From Lachnospiraceae bacterium (GTDB lineage: Bacteria; Bacillota; Clostridia; Lachnospirales; Lachnospiraceae): a DNA stretch of 64,000 nucleotides. The stretch spans positions 1 through 64,000 of the forward strand of contig JAFZLD010000010.1 in the NCBI GenBank assembly GCA_017553505.1. The letters are read 5' to 3'. The position numbers and the translations under genes were made by a program. This document shows, in pieces, positions 18,151-27,386 of the stretch. Every line of letters begins with the position of its first letter. The first letter of the stretch is position 1. Under the pieces are notes generated by a model, which searched no databases, was not told where the DNA came from, and saw only the letters and a program-made list of their open reading frames with translations.

Positions 18151-18354
18151 TTATTCATAATCATCCAGACCCTGGTGAAGCGTAGGAACGCTGCAAGCAA
18201 GAGGGGTTCTGGAGCAGTCGGTGCATCCCATTGTCTGCACCGTCTTAGCCTTTTTGGCCTTCTCGTCGAAATCAACATTAACGTGTCCGACGCCTTTACT
18301 CATATCCTGATCAAGCATCTTAACAAGATCGTCAATCATGTCTTTTTCTTCCAA
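18151..18354 (-). CDS. Small PFL-associated protein with three cysteines
   Basis: This 67-residue protein lies between the PFL body and the radical-domain gene. Its first half (DDLVKMLDQDMSKGVGHVNV) resembles the start of the radical domain ([20 protein letters not shown]), so it looks like a partial duplicate. The second half differs: a lysine-rich stretch, then GCTDCSRTPLACSVPTLHQG with a CxxC-x6-C pattern and an acidic end. It has no glycine-radical motif. The start is taken as the TTG at 18354, with GGAGG 8 bases ahead; a GTG at 18363 overlaps that site. It may help assemble or regulate the split enzyme or bind metal; I do not recognise the family. Confidence 0.75.
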   Translation of the reverse strand: MEEKDMIDDLVKMLDQDMSKGVGHVNVDFDEKAKKAKTVQTMGCTDCSRTPLACSVPTLHQGLDDYE

Positions 18355-18384
18355 TGAGATCACCTCCTGTGTTATGTATAAGTC

Positions 18385-20421
18385 TTATTTTAAATCAAGA
18401 TCGATATCGCCTGCGAATACCTTATCTTCCTTACCGAGTGCGCCGGGGATAATAGTGAAGGTATTGGAGATACCATCCTGTGAATCCATGAAAGGAAGCT
18501 TAGCAACTGAGGAAAGGGAAGCAACTGCACCGTGAGTATCGCGGTTGTGCATCGGGTTAGCACCGGGAGCGAAAGGCTGTCCTTTTCTACGTCCGTCGGG
18601 TGTGTTACCTGTAGCCTTACCATAGGTTACGTTAGAGGTAATTGTAAGAACTGACATTGTAGGGAAGCCATCTCTGTAGGTGTGATGTCTTCTGATCATT
18701 GTCATGAACTTGTGAACAAGCTCGGTAGCGATGGAGTCTACACGGTCATCGTCGTTACCGTACTTAGGGAAGTCACCGGTGGTCTCGAAGTCAGTGATGA
18801 TACCGTCTTCGTCACGGATAACTTTAACCTTAGCGTACTTAATAGCGGAAAGTGAGTCAGCTACTACAGAAAGACCTGCCATACCTGTTGCGAAGTAACG
18901 GCGAACGTCTCTGTCGTGAAGAGCCATCTGTGCTCTCTCGTAGCAGTACTTATCGTGCATGTAGTGAATTACGTTAAGGGTATTTACATATACGTCAGCA
19001 AGCCATTCCATCATGTCGGTGTACTTAGCCATAACGTCATCGTAGTCAAGGTAGTCACCTTCTACAGGACGGTACTTAGGACCAACCTGCTTCTTGGTAA
19101 CTTCGTCAACACCGCCGTTAAGAGCGTAAAGAAGGCACTTAGCGAGGTTAGCACGAGCGCCGAAGAACTGCATTTCCTTACCGATTCTCATGGAGGATAC
19201 GCAGCAAGCGATGCCGTAATCATCACCGTGAGTTACACGCATAAGGTCGTCGTTCTCGTACTGGATGGAGCTTGACTGAATAGACATCTTAGCACAGAAC
19301 TTCTTGAAGTTCTGGGGAAGTCTGGTAGACCAAAGAACTGTAAGGTTGGGCTCGGGAGCGGAACCTAAGTTGGTCAAAGTGTGAAGGTAACGGAAGCTCA
19401 TCTTTGTTACCATGTGACGTCCGTCAACACCTACACCACCGATAGACTCGGTAACCCAAACGGGATCGCCTGCGAAAATCTGGTTGTATTCAGGTGTACG
19501 AGCGAACTTAACGCAACGAAGCTTCATGATGAAGTGATCTACGAATTCCTGGATCTGCTCCTCGGTGAAGGTTCCGTTTGCAAGGTCTCTCTCTGCGAAG
19601 CAGTCGATGAAGGTAGAGGTACGTCCAAGGGACATAGCTGCACCGTTCTGCTCCTTAACTGCTGAAAGGTAACCAAAGTAAGTAGCCTGAATAGCTTCCT
19701 GAACGTTGGAAGCGGGTTTGGAAATATCGCAACCGTAAGAAGCTGCCATTTCCTTCATCATCTTAAGAGCAACAATCTGCTCGGAGATTTCTTCACGAAG
19801 ACGGATAACATCATCTGTCATAACGCGTCCGGTGGAGTTCTTCTGTGCAAGCTTATCCTCGATAAGTCTGTCAATACCGTAAAGAGCGATACGTCTGTAG
19901 TCGCCAATGATACGTCCACGACCGTAAGCATCGGGAAGACCTGTGATTACGTGTGAAGAACGGCAAGCTCTCATCTCATCGTTGTAAGCATCGAAACATC
20001 CTGCGTTGTGTGTCTTTCTGTGTACAGAGAAGAACTCACTGATTTCAGGATCAACTGTGTAACCGTTATCGGCACATGCCTTCTCTGCCATACGGATACC
20101 GCCGTAAGGCTGCATGGAACGCTTGAAAGGCTTATCTGTCTGGAAACCTACGATTGTCTCCTTATTCTTGTCAAGATAGCCGGGGCCGTGAGAAGTGATA
20201 GTAGAGATAACCTTGGTATCCATATCAAGAACACCGCCTGCTTCTCTTTCCTTCTTCTGAAGGTCTAATACCATAGCCCATAAGTCTTTGGTGTTCTGTG
20301 TAGGACCTGCAAGGAAGGTGTCATCTCCGTCATAGGGATGATAGTTCTTCTGGATGAAATCACGTACGTTGATTTCATTCTCCCACTTGCCACCTACAAA
20401 ATCTTTCCATTCTGGTCTCAT
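18385..20421 (-). CDS. pflB: Pyruvate formate-lyase, main body lacking the radical domain
   Basis: This 678-residue protein covers the N-terminal ~90% of pyruvate formate-lyase, which turns pyruvate and CoA into acetyl-CoA and formate. Visible are [19 protein letters not shown], the adjacent catalytic cysteines in [15 protein letters not shown] (C406-C407), the pyruvate-binding RTSTFIDCF region and the late [20 protein letters not shown]. It ends after [17 protein letters not shown] and a short tail at a true TAA, before the RVSGY segment, which is a separate gene at 17884. AGGAGG precedes the ATG. A strong promoter lies upstream at 20514-20542. Confidence 0.94.
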   Translation of the reverse strand: MRPEWKDFVGGKWENEINVRDFIQKNYHPYDGDDTFLAGPTQNTKDLWAMVLDLQKKEREAGGVLDMDTKVISTITSHGPGYLDKNKETIVGFQTDKPFKRSMQPYGGIRMAEKACADNGYTVDPEISEFFSVHRKTHNAGCFDAYNDEMRACRSSHVITGLPDAYGRGRIIGDYRRIALYGIDRLIEDKLAQKNSTGRVMTDDVIRLREEISEQIVALKMMKEMAASYGCDISKPASNVQEAIQATYFGYLSAVKEQNGAAMSLGRTSTFIDCFAERDLANGTFTEEQIQEFVDHFIMKLRCVKFARTPEYNQIFAGDPVWVTESIGGVGVDGRHMVTKMSFRYLHTLTNLGSAPEPNLTVLWSTRLPQNFKKFCAKMSIQSSSIQYENDDLMRVTHGDDYGIACCVSSMRIGKEMQFFGARANLAKCLLYALNGGVDEVTKKQVGPKYRPVEGDYLDYDDVMAKYTDMMEWLADVYVNTLNVIHYMHDKYCYERAQMALHDRDVRRYFATGMAGLSVVADSLSAIKYAKVKVIRDEDGIITDFETTGDFPKYGNDDDRVDSIATELVHKFMTMIRRHHTYRDGFPTMSVLTITSNVTYGKATGNTPDGRRKGQPFAPGANPMHNRDTHGAVASLSSVAKLPFMDSQDGISNTFTIIPGALGKEDKVFAGDIDLDLK

Positions 20422-20513
20422 TTTGAAATCCTCCTGTAAGTTTGTTAGATAAGTGTAATTATTAAAATGACGACGAAACTATTCATCGGATCATTATAAT
20501 TTGTGCATCATCC

Positions 20514-20542
20514 ATTATAGAATAATGCCCTTTGCCAGTCAA
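20514..20542 (-). promoter_or_regulatory. Strong promoter of the PFL operon
   Basis: On the minus strand TTGACT (20542-20537), a 17-base spacer and a perfect TATAAT (20519-20514). The leader to pflB is about 90 bases. Confidence 0.75.
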
Positions 20543-21118
20543 TAATTCCCAGTGTTCTTTTTTAAGTACAAATGCGCAATTTAAAGGCAATTCTGCCAAT
20601 TTACGATGCAATTTAGACCGATTTCTTAACGCCACATACACTTTACTGTTTTGACCCCTCTTTTATGAGCACATTTGATTGAATTATACAGCTTAAATCG
20701 TAACGGTCTATTATCCTTCTTTTGGCAAAATAAATAAACTCAAAGTGAATAGACTTCCACGTAATTGAGCCATAAATCATTTTGCAGGAGTCAGAGAAGA
20801 ACCGATTACCAGCTTCATATTGAATAGGCGCGCAAGAATATCTAGCGACATGAATTGGGTGATAGAATTACAATAGTGAGATACGAATGCACATATCGAA
20901 TATATAGATTTAATATAAGGGTTGCACAACGCAAATATTTACTATCAACAAGCTAATATTGACGATTGCAACCCGATATCGCGTGTGATAATCTATTCAT
21001 ACAAGATATATAGTGCAACATAATATTATACACGTACAATAGTACGACATTATATTGATATGTATGCACATTATAGTTCGGATGATAACATAATGGTTCG
21101 ACTAGGGAGGTTTATATC
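20543..21118. other. AT-rich intergenic region upstream of the RiPP cluster
   Basis: About 570 bases with no ORF I can support, clearly richer in A and T than the genes to its left. It has an inverted repeat GGGTTGCA (20919-20926) / TGCAACCC (20967-20974), a short CGTAC-AATA-GTACG hairpin near 21034-21047, and TTGACG (20959) and GATAAT (20987) boxes spaced too far apart (22) for a confident promoter. The promoter of the downstream cluster should be here. Confidence 0.5.
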
Positions 21119-21385
21119 ATGATTGAAGATATTGGCAGGAAGCCAGTAAGAGTATCTGAGGCGTGGAAGATAATTGATGGGTATGTTTACATGAATAGTT
21201 ATAGAAAAGTCATATTTAGCCGAAAACAGGCACAAATGTGGGAACTATTAGATGGAAATCATACAATACAAGAAATATATGATGAGCTCAGAGAGTTCGA
21301 TAAAGATGAGATAGATACATTTATAGAAGAGTGCTATAACGTTGGGTTTGTTGAAATGCTTGAGGAAGAGGAGTGGGAAATATAA
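21119..21385 (+). CDS. PqqD-like RiPP recognition element protein
   Basis: This 88-residue protein resembles stand-alone PqqD/RRE proteins, which bind the leader of a precursor peptide and present it to a modifying enzyme. Features are an opening beta-hairpin (RVSEAWKIIDGYVYMNS-like), then QAQMWELLDGNHTIQEIYDEL and a closing helix ending NVGFVEML, which is the winged-helix pattern of the family. GGGAGG lies 9 bases before the ATG. It is the first gene of the cluster, and its end touches the next start at 21385. The family call is from pattern recognition, without a profile search. Confidence 0.75.
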   Translation: MIEDIGRKPVRVSEAWKIIDGYVYMNSYRKVIFSRKQAQMWELLDGNHTIQEIYDELREFDKDEIDTFIEECYNVGFVEMLEEEEWEI

Positions 21386-21606
21386 TGGAGCTTAATAAAA
21401 TTGATGAATGTATGGGAAAAAGAGTAGTTATTACTACGATGGGTAATGTGAGCTATGCCGGAACTCTTGTTGAGGCGTATACGAATAAAAGGAAAGTTAA
21501 GGGATATTTTGTTGAGACGGACAGTTTGCTTGGAGTTTCTATTTGGTGCCCGACTACGTCGATAAAAGAATTGGTGTGTATTCCTATCGAGATTGAAGGA
21601 GAGTAA
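21385..21606 (+). CDS. Unknown small protein, possibly Sm-like beta barrel
   Basis: This 73-residue protein begins MELNKIDECMGKRVVITT. The pattern of a G-x-V-x-I strand, then YAGTLVEAY, a lysine-rich turn, GYFVETDSLLGVSIW and a last strand is like the small Sm/LSm or SH3-type barrels, but this is only a visual fold guess. It overlaps the preceding stop codon by one base, and the next gene begins 4 bases after it, so it is firmly inside the cluster. It has one conserved-looking Cys in IWCPTTSI. It may be an accessory factor or an immunity component. Confidence 0.6.
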   Translation: MELNKIDECMGKRVVITTMGNVSYAGTLVEAYTNKRKVKGYFVETDSLLGVSIWCPTTSIKELVCIPIEIEGE

Positions 21607-21610
21607 AGAG

Positions 21611-23005
21611 ATGGAAATGGGAAATAATATATTGGGGAGTAAGTATAAGTTTGATGATTTTATATATGAAAGGGTTTCAGAGGAGGCTGTAGTTGCGTAT
21701 AGAAAAAAATCCGCATATTGGATGTGTCTCAATAATTCGGGATACCGAATTTATAAGATGATTTCGGACGGATTGGCAGAGGATGATATTGTCAATCAGC
21801 TGACAGATTTTTATGAGATTCCGAGAGAGCATATTGAAAACGATTATAAGCAGATGAAAGAGGAACTGCAGTACAGATTAAATGAGTGTGAAGAGTTTGA
21901 AAAGAAGGAAAAGCAGGAAAAATCTCTGCGGGAATTGGAAAAGAGTGCGACCTTACATATAACTAATCGCTGTAATCTTAACTGTCCATATTGCTATAAG
22001 GATGCAAACAGTAATGCTAAAGAACTTAGCAAAGAGGATATTTTTAGAATAATAGATGAACTGGTGAGGCTTGGATTTAAGGAATTTATTTTTTCCGGCG
22101 GAGAGCCGACGATAAGACTGGATTTGTTTGAAATATTGGAAACTGTGCATGAGAAATATCCTGATTGCAGGTACAATTTGATAACAAACGGAACAACAGA
22201 TTTAGATGAAGCTCAAATCGATATTATGGTAAAGACGTTGTCGAATATCCAAATTTCTATCGACTCGTATGATGAGCGAGTTAATCAGAAGACCAGGGGT
22301 AGCGGTAGTTTGGCGAAGGTTGTTGAGTTGAGTAAAAAACTGGCTGCGAGAGAATTCAAGAAGTTTTATTTTGCTTGTGTTCCTTATACAAGCAGAATGG
22401 GTGAATTGGCAAATATAGACAGCGTTCCAAGATTGTTACGCCTGGCGGCGTATTCCGGTGCGAAGGGATTATATGTGAATGCACTTAAGCCCAATGGCAG
22501 AATGAGTCTTGATGAATATAGAAAGTATGATATTAAAGAATTCTGGAAGTGCATTGATGACTGCGAACAAGAAATGATTAACCTATACAACATAGGCTAC
22601 AGAGACCTGAGCCTATATGCTGCGGGCGATTTTAAGCATATTTTGGTTGATAGAAAACACAGGGACGGATGCAGCGCTGGAGTGGTTGAAATAGCAGTCG
22701 ATAATGATGGAAATGTTTATCCTTGCCCGGCATTAATGATTCCTGAATATTTGTTTGGAAATGTGTACAGTGACTCCATGGAAGATATTTATAAATCCAT
22801 GAGTGATGTCTTTGAAAAAATAAATGTAGATAACATGGCAAAGTGTAAAGATTGTACAGCAAGATACATTTGCGGTGGGGGATGTCGTTCGGTGGCGTAT
22901 ATGATGAATAATGACATTATGAGCATCGATCCCCATTGTGAAGAAGGGAAAAAAAGATTGAAAATGTGGCAGGCTATTTCGCTGAGAGTTCGGCCGTTGG
23001 GCTAA
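21611..23005 (+). CDS. Radical SAM/SPASM peptide maturase with N-terminal RRE
   Basis: This 464-residue enzyme has three parts. Residues ~10-90 form a PqqD-like recognition domain. A radical SAM core follows with CNLNCPYC (CxxxCxxC) near residue 122, FSGGEPT and NLITNGTT. The C-terminal SPASM domain, for extra Fe-S clusters, shows CSAGVVEIAVDNDGNVYPCP, then CKDCTARYICGGGCRS and a late HCEEGKKR. Such proteins form sactionine (S to C-alpha), ether or C-C crosslinks, or epimerise residues, in RiPP precursors. The start at 21611 has AAGGAG 9 bases upstream. With the precursor at 27387 holding two cysteines, thioether formation is the first hypothesis. Confidence 0.9.
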   Translation: MEMGNNILGSKYKFDDFIYERVSEEAVVAYRKKSAYWMCLNNSGYRIYKMISDGLAEDDIVNQLTDFYEIPREHIENDYKQMKEELQYRLNECEEFEKKEKQEKSLRELEKSATLHITNRCNLNCPYCYKDANSNAKELSKEDIFRIIDELVRLGFKEFIFSGGEPTIRLDLFEILETVHEKYPDCRYNLITNGTTDLDEAQIDIMVKTLSNIQISIDSYDERVNQKTRGSGSLAKVVELSKKLAAREFKKFYFACVPYTSRMGELANIDSVPRLLRLAAYSGAKGLYVNALKPNGRMSLDEYRKYDIKEFWKCIDDCEQEMINLYNIGYRDLSLYAAGDFKHILVDRKHRDGCSAGVVEIAVDNDGNVYPCPALMIPEYLFGNVYSDSMEDIYKSMSDVFEKINVDNMAKCKDCTARYICGGGCRSVAYMMNNDIMSIDPHCEEGKKRLKMWQAISLRVRPLG

Positions 23006-23026
23006 GAGAATCGGTGGGTGTATGGG

Positions 23027-24361
23027 ATGAAAATAGAAAGAGTAATGTATATAGTTCCGGCAGTTAAGCGAGAGTATAAGAAAGATATGAAAAATAAAGT
23101 AGGAGCGCCTCCTATAGGAGTGGGGCTGCTTTCTTCTTTCCTTAAACTGCATGGATATGTGGTGGAATTAATTGATATGTTTGTTGAGGATTATTCGCCA
23201 TCGGAAATCAAACAAAGGATTTCGGATTTTAATCCTGATGTTGTGGCAATCAGTGCTTCATTCACAGAATCCATATCTGTTGCTATGAATATAGCCGGAA
23301 TGGTTAAACGCAACTTTAAAGCAATAGTAATAGCTGGAGGGGTGCATACAACTTTTCTGCCAGAGGAAGTTCTTTCGCAGAACGTAGATTACGTTATATT
23401 AAATGAAGGTGAATCTACCACCATAAAACTTCTGGAATACCTCAAGGCAGATTGTAAAAAAGAAAAACTTGCTTCCCTACACAGTGTCGGATATAAGGAT
23501 GAGAAAGGGAACATGCATATCAACAGAATAAACGAGCCTTTGGAAGATCTTGATTCTTTGCCTATTTATGACTTTAGAGGGTTCAAAATGGAAAGATATG
23601 CCACACCTTTGGCGTTGATAACCAGCAGGGGGTGCCCGGGTGATTGTGTTTATTGTGCGTCCAGAGCTATGTTTGGAAAAAGGTATCGCTTAAGAAGTGC
23701 CGAGTCCATTATATCAGAAGCATATGTGCTGTATCAGTATGCCAGAGGAAGCAGTAGTATACTGCGGAATTATATGGCTATATATGATGATACATTTACG
23801 GCGCAGAGAGTCAGACTTAAAAAGTTTTGTAAGTACATGATTCAGACCGGCCTTAGCAAGAGGGTTGCCTGGAAGTGCGAATCGCGAATAGACATCCTTA
23901 ATGAAGAAATCTTGGTGCAGATGAAAGAATGCGGATGCATTGCGATTCATGTTGGTCTGGAAAGTACTAGTCAAGAGGTAATAAATTCGCTAAACAAGCA
24001 CATAAAGGTAGAAAAGATGGAAGAAGTTTTAGCACTGATGGCAAAACATCAAATTGAACCGTTGTGCTCGTTTATCATAGGAAATCATTCAGATACAAAG
24101 GAAACCCTTACTGCCACGATTGACTTTATCGAAAGAATACAAAAAAAGTATGGTGCATATGTTGCGGTATCGCCCAATACGCCGCTTCCCGGAACTGAAT
24201 TGTACAATAATCCGGAAAAATATGGAATAACTATAAAGTCAAATGCGTGGACTGACTATTCATTGTTGAAAGTAATAATCGACACATCAAATCTGACGCA
24301 GGATGAGATTAGAAATTTTTACGCCAAAGCGTCAGAGGTGATATCCAATAGAGAGGATTAA
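23027..24361 (+). CDS. B12-binding radical SAM protein
   Basis: This 444-residue protein has an N-terminal cobalamin-binding fold (PPIGVGLLSSFLKLHGYVVELID, then VVAISASFTESISVAMNIA and VIAGGVHTTFLPEEVL). The radical SAM core has TSRGCPGDCVYC and a typical downstream barrel (IYDDTFTAQ, HVGLESTSQEVI). Such enzymes often methylate unactivated carbons or phosphinates; in RiPP clusters they C-methylate core residues. It sits between the SPASM enzyme and the exporter, so the precursor peptide is the likely substrate. I chose the ATG at 23027; a GTG at 23018 is possible. Confidence 0.88.
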   Translation: MKIERVMYIVPAVKREYKKDMKNKVGAPPIGVGLLSSFLKLHGYVVELIDMFVEDYSPSEIKQRISDFNPDVVAISASFTESISVAMNIAGMVKRNFKAIVIAGGVHTTFLPEEVLSQNVDYVILNEGESTTIKLLEYLKADCKKEKLASLHSVGYKDEKGNMHINRINEPLEDLDSLPIYDFRGFKMERYATPLALITSRGCPGDCVYCASRAMFGKRYRLRSAESIISEAYVLYQYARGSSSILRNYMAIYDDTFTAQRVRLKKFCKYMIQTGLSKRVAWKCESRIDILNEEILVQMKECGCIAIHVGLESTSQEVINSLNKHIKVEKMEEVLALMAKHQIEPLCSFIIGNHSDTKETLTATIDFIERIQKKYGAYVAVSPNTPLPGTELYNNPEKYGITIKSNAWTDYSLLKVIIDTSNLTQDEIRNFYAKASEVISNRED

Positions 24362-24365
24362 ATTG

Positions 24366-25268
24366 ATGATTGAAATAGACAGACTCACTAAGCGATATAC
24401 ACTGAACGGAAAGAATGCTTTAGATAATCTTTCATACGTATCAGATACCGCGGCGCCACTTGGTATCATCGGGAGCAATGGGGCGGGAAAATCCACTCTG
24501 TTCATGCTTGCAAATGGATTAACAAAGCCGACAAGCGGAAAGATAAAGTTATTTGGGGAAGAGGTATTCGGGAATTCAAACGTAAAAAAAAGAACGGGTC
24601 TGTTTACTGATAAGTTAACTCTTTATCCTATGCTGACGGTTAAAGAAACGATTAGTTTTTTTATGGGCATATACGGAATATCCTTTAAGGAATACAAGGA
24701 AAAAGTAAGGTTGTTTCATATTGATGAGTTTGAGAATAGTAAGATTGAAGATTTGTCTACGGGTATGATGAAAAAAGTAATGCTTCTTATCAGTATTCTC
24801 CATACTCCGAGTATTTTATTCCTCGATGAACCTTTTTCGGGACTGGATGTTGACGCCAAAAATGATCTGAGTAAAGAAATTCGATATTTGTCAAATGAAG
24901 TTGGTATAAAAACAGTAATTTCGTCCCATGATCTTTGGGAAACGCAAGGAATCATCCAGGATGTTCTGATTATAGAAGGTGGCAGAAATATCGAATCGGG
25001 TAACTATCAGGAGTTGATAAAAAAATATTCGAAAACTAAGAAAATGCAGGTCATTTGTAAAAATGATCCGGAAATATTGAGATTAAGAGAAGACTATAGA
25101 ATGGAAGAAGAATACGGCAATATAAAAATAAGTATAGGGCTAGATGAGCTTCATGGTTTTCTTAGCAGAGTTCGTAGGGAAAATGTTATAAACATAATTA
25201 ATAATGATATGACGTTGGAAGATATTTATGAGGAGGCAAGGAAACATGCAGCTATTGGCAATGATTAA
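24366..25268 (+). CDS. ABC transporter ATP-binding protein
   Basis: This 300-residue ABC ATPase has Walker A GSNGAGKST near residue 37, the signature LSTGMMKKVML (SGQ-type loop weakly conserved), Walker B ILFLDEPFSGLD and the SSHD histidine. About 80 residues follow the nucleotide-binding domain, as in exporters of the drug/bacteriocin type. It overlaps the permease gene by 23 bases. It probably drives export of, or self-protection against, the cluster peptide. Confidence 0.9.
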   Translation: MIEIDRLTKRYTLNGKNALDNLSYVSDTAAPLGIIGSNGAGKSTLFMLANGLTKPTSGKIKLFGEEVFGNSNVKKRTGLFTDKLTLYPMLTVKETISFFMGIYGISFKEYKEKVRLFHIDEFENSKIEDLSTGMMKKVMLLISILHTPSILFLDEPFSGLDVDAKNDLSKEIRYLSNEVGIKTVISSHDLWETQGIIQDVLIIEGGRNIESGNYQELIKKYSKTKKMQVICKNDPEILRLREDYRMEEEYGNIKISIGLDELHGFLSRVRRENVINIINNDMTLEDIYEEARKHAAIGND

Positions 25269-26322
25269 AAAAGAAATCAAAGTTTTGTTTCGAAACAGAA
25301 TTCTGTTTTTTGCCAATGTTTTTATCCCGATAATGATAATTTTAATAAATATTATCTATACCGGCTCGGCAACTACTAATATCGTTATCGGGTTTTCGGG
25401 AGAAACGACGAAGAACGAAGAAATTATGTCTGCGCTGAATTCTATAAGAGAAGATATTAATTTTGCTGACAGAGAATTTGCTGATGAAGTAACGGCGCTG
25501 GAGGCATATGGGAAAGGAGAAACGGACTGTGTGCTTCATTCCACGGGAGGCGGGGTGTATACCGTCTATTATAAGGAAGGTAACCAACGGTCTGAAATAG
25601 CGTATCAGTTTGTGGTTGCTGCAATGCGAGAAATAAATGCCGCTTGTTATTCGCAAGAAGCATTGGAAGTAATACTGGCCAATCAGGAGGTTTCAATAAG
25701 TAAGGTTGTGAGCCAGCTTGCTCGGAATGAGGTTGATATGAACAGTATCATATGGGCGGGATTTATATGGATTTTCATATATTGTAATTTAAGTTTGTCT
25801 GTTAACCAAATGCAGCAGGAAAAGGCGACAAAAACTCTGTTATATATGTGTAAAGCTGGCGCGAGATGGCGAGATGTTTTTTTAGCAAAAAGTGTAGCCG
25901 GAATGGTTCAGTTTGTCGTAATCTTGGTGGCGTTTATTGTTACAACATGTTGTCTGAACTTACAAAGATACAGATTTTGGTTCGGTCAGATAGCGATATG
26001 GGCGTTGGCGTTTTTTTGTGTATACTCATTGGGGCATTTGCTGGGGACTTTGATTACCAATTCCGCTTTGCTCGTAGTTGTTCAGATGCTCATGGTATTT
26101 CCACTCATGATTATGAATTCTATGCAGTCATCGGTGTTTGATTCGATAATGAAGAATAATCCATTGTATTGCGCTATGACAATTGCAAAAAAAGCATTTC
26201 TCGCGGAGTGGCCCGCCATAGAGCATATTGCAGTGTGCGTTGTAACTGTACCAGCATGTTATTTGATTATATATCTTTATCTGTCAAAACGAGAACCGAT
26301 AAAGGTATGTAGAGTAAGATGA
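25246..26322 (+). CDS. ABC-2 type permease
   Basis: This 358-residue membrane protein has one N-terminal membrane segment (residues ~18-38), a ~150-residue extracytoplasmic region, then about five to six C-terminal membrane segments (from IIWAGFIWIFIYCN). That is the ABC-2 layout (NatB/YhaP-like) of peptide and antibiotic exporters. AAGGAAA precedes the ATG at 25246. It shares an ATGA overlap with the next gene. It pairs with the ATPase at 24366. Confidence 0.85.
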   Translation: MQLLAMIKKEIKVLFRNRILFFANVFIPIMIILINIIYTGSATTNIVIGFSGETTKNEEIMSALNSIREDINFADREFADEVTALEAYGKGETDCVLHSTGGGVYTVYYKEGNQRSEIAYQFVVAAMREINAACYSQEALEVILANQEVSISKVVSQLARNEVDMNSIIWAGFIWIFIYCNLSLSVNQMQQEKATKTLLYMCKAGARWRDVFLAKSVAGMVQFVVILVAFIVTTCCLNLQRYRFWFGQIAIWALAFFCVYSLGHLLGTLITNSALLVVVQMLMVFPLMIMNSMQSSVFDSIMKNNPLYCAMTIAKKAFLAEWPAIEHIAVCVVTVPACYLIIYLYLSKREPIKVCRVR

Positions 26323-27359
26323 TAAGTATAATGTTAAAAGAAGTGTTTTACAGAATTGTTCATGCGTTGATTCGTGTAGAGTTCCTGATTTATTATGCCC
26401 TTTCTTTGACCCTATTACTAAAAAAGGGAATGTCGACTTATTATGTGGCGTATACATTACTTATTGCGGTGATTTGTGATAATCTGAGCGTTTATACGCA
26501 TGAATTCGGGCACCTGCTATTGGGAAAGGTATCGGGATTTGAACTGTTTGATTTCAGAATCCCCTTTTTTTCCGCACAAAAAAGGAATTCAGGGTGGGAT
26601 ATACATTCAAACAAGGAAAGACAACACCGTTGCTATATGAAATCTAAAGAGAGTCACCTTTTTACAGAAAAGGCAGTTCTTTACTATTTGGGAGGTTCTT
26701 TGTGCAATTTCATTACAGCTGTGCTTGCGCTAGCTTTTTTTAAAAAGCATTTTTTGATATTCGGCGGGATAATCATATATGAGCTTTCGGTAGGGATACA
26801 AAACATAATTCCGAATTTAAAAAGAAATTATAATGATGGAACTGTTATCCGACTGTTGGTTACAGATAGGTACAACGGGGAACTTTTGCGGAGACAAATG
26901 GACATATTGTCGGATATTTTATTAAGTAAAACGTTGTCGGAAATAGAATGTATTGATGAAAATATTGAGGTGGAAAAAGAAAATGATTTGTCATTTTTTC
27001 TTAGAATGATGAAGGTATATTTAGAACTTGAAAGAGGGGATGCTATAAGGGCGGAAATACAAATCGGAGACATTGCGGCAAATATTTGTGACTATTCAAT
27101 TGATATGCAGAACAGATTTTTATGTGAAAAATTGTTTATATACTCTTTGAATAAAAGCCATGAAACGGAAAAAATATACGAGGAATACATGGCAACAAAA
27201 CCTCGAAAAGATTTGTATTATTACATTTCAATTTTGTGCTATGAAACAATGATATGTAAAAACCGGGAAAGAGAGGCCGGATTAAAAAAGATTCTTGAGC
27301 GGTCTATAAATGGTGAAGAAGATGATACGATATTGAGGTTAAAGCTTCGAATGCTTTAG
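26319..27359 (+). CDS. Site-2-protease-like (M50) membrane metallopeptidase
   Basis: This 346-residue protein has several membrane segments in its first half. The zinc motif is YTHEFGHLLLGK (HExxH) near residue 65, and a second motif NIIPNLKRNYNDG (the NxxP...DG pattern of M50 proteases) lies near residue 160-175. The C-terminal ~150 residues are soluble, helical and TPR-like. M50 proteins accompany radical SAM peptide clusters such as yydFGHIJ of Bacillus subtilis, where they are thought to process the peptide. It overlaps the permease by an ATGA and ends 27 bases before the precursor gene. Confidence 0.82.
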   Translation: MISIMLKEVFYRIVHALIRVEFLIYYALSLTLLLKKGMSTYYVAYTLLIAVICDNLSVYTHEFGHLLLGKVSGFELFDFRIPFFSAQKRNSGWDIHSNKERQHRCYMKSKESHLFTEKAVLYYLGGSLCNFITAVLALAFFKKHFLIFGGIIIYELSVGIQNIIPNLKRNYNDGTVIRLLVTDRYNGELLRRQMDILSDILLSKTLSEIECIDENIEVEKENDLSFFLRMMKVYLELERGDAIRAEIQIGDIAANICDYSIDMQNRFLCEKLFIYSLNKSHETEKIYEEYMATKPRKDLYYYISILCYETMICKNREREAGLKKILERSINGEEDDTILRLKLRML

Positions 27360-27386
27360 TCATATTTTTAGAAAGGAGGTATATGC

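Noticed and set aside
17884-18385. The PFL split as a sequencing frameshift
   Set aside because: The pieces have their own stop codons and strong ribosome sites, and a whole other gene lies between them; one indel would not restore a single frame.
20919-20974. GGGTTGCA/TGCAACCC inverted repeat as a mobile-element end
   Set aside because: The arms are short, there is no transposase or target duplication, and no matching copy is seen at the other end of the island.
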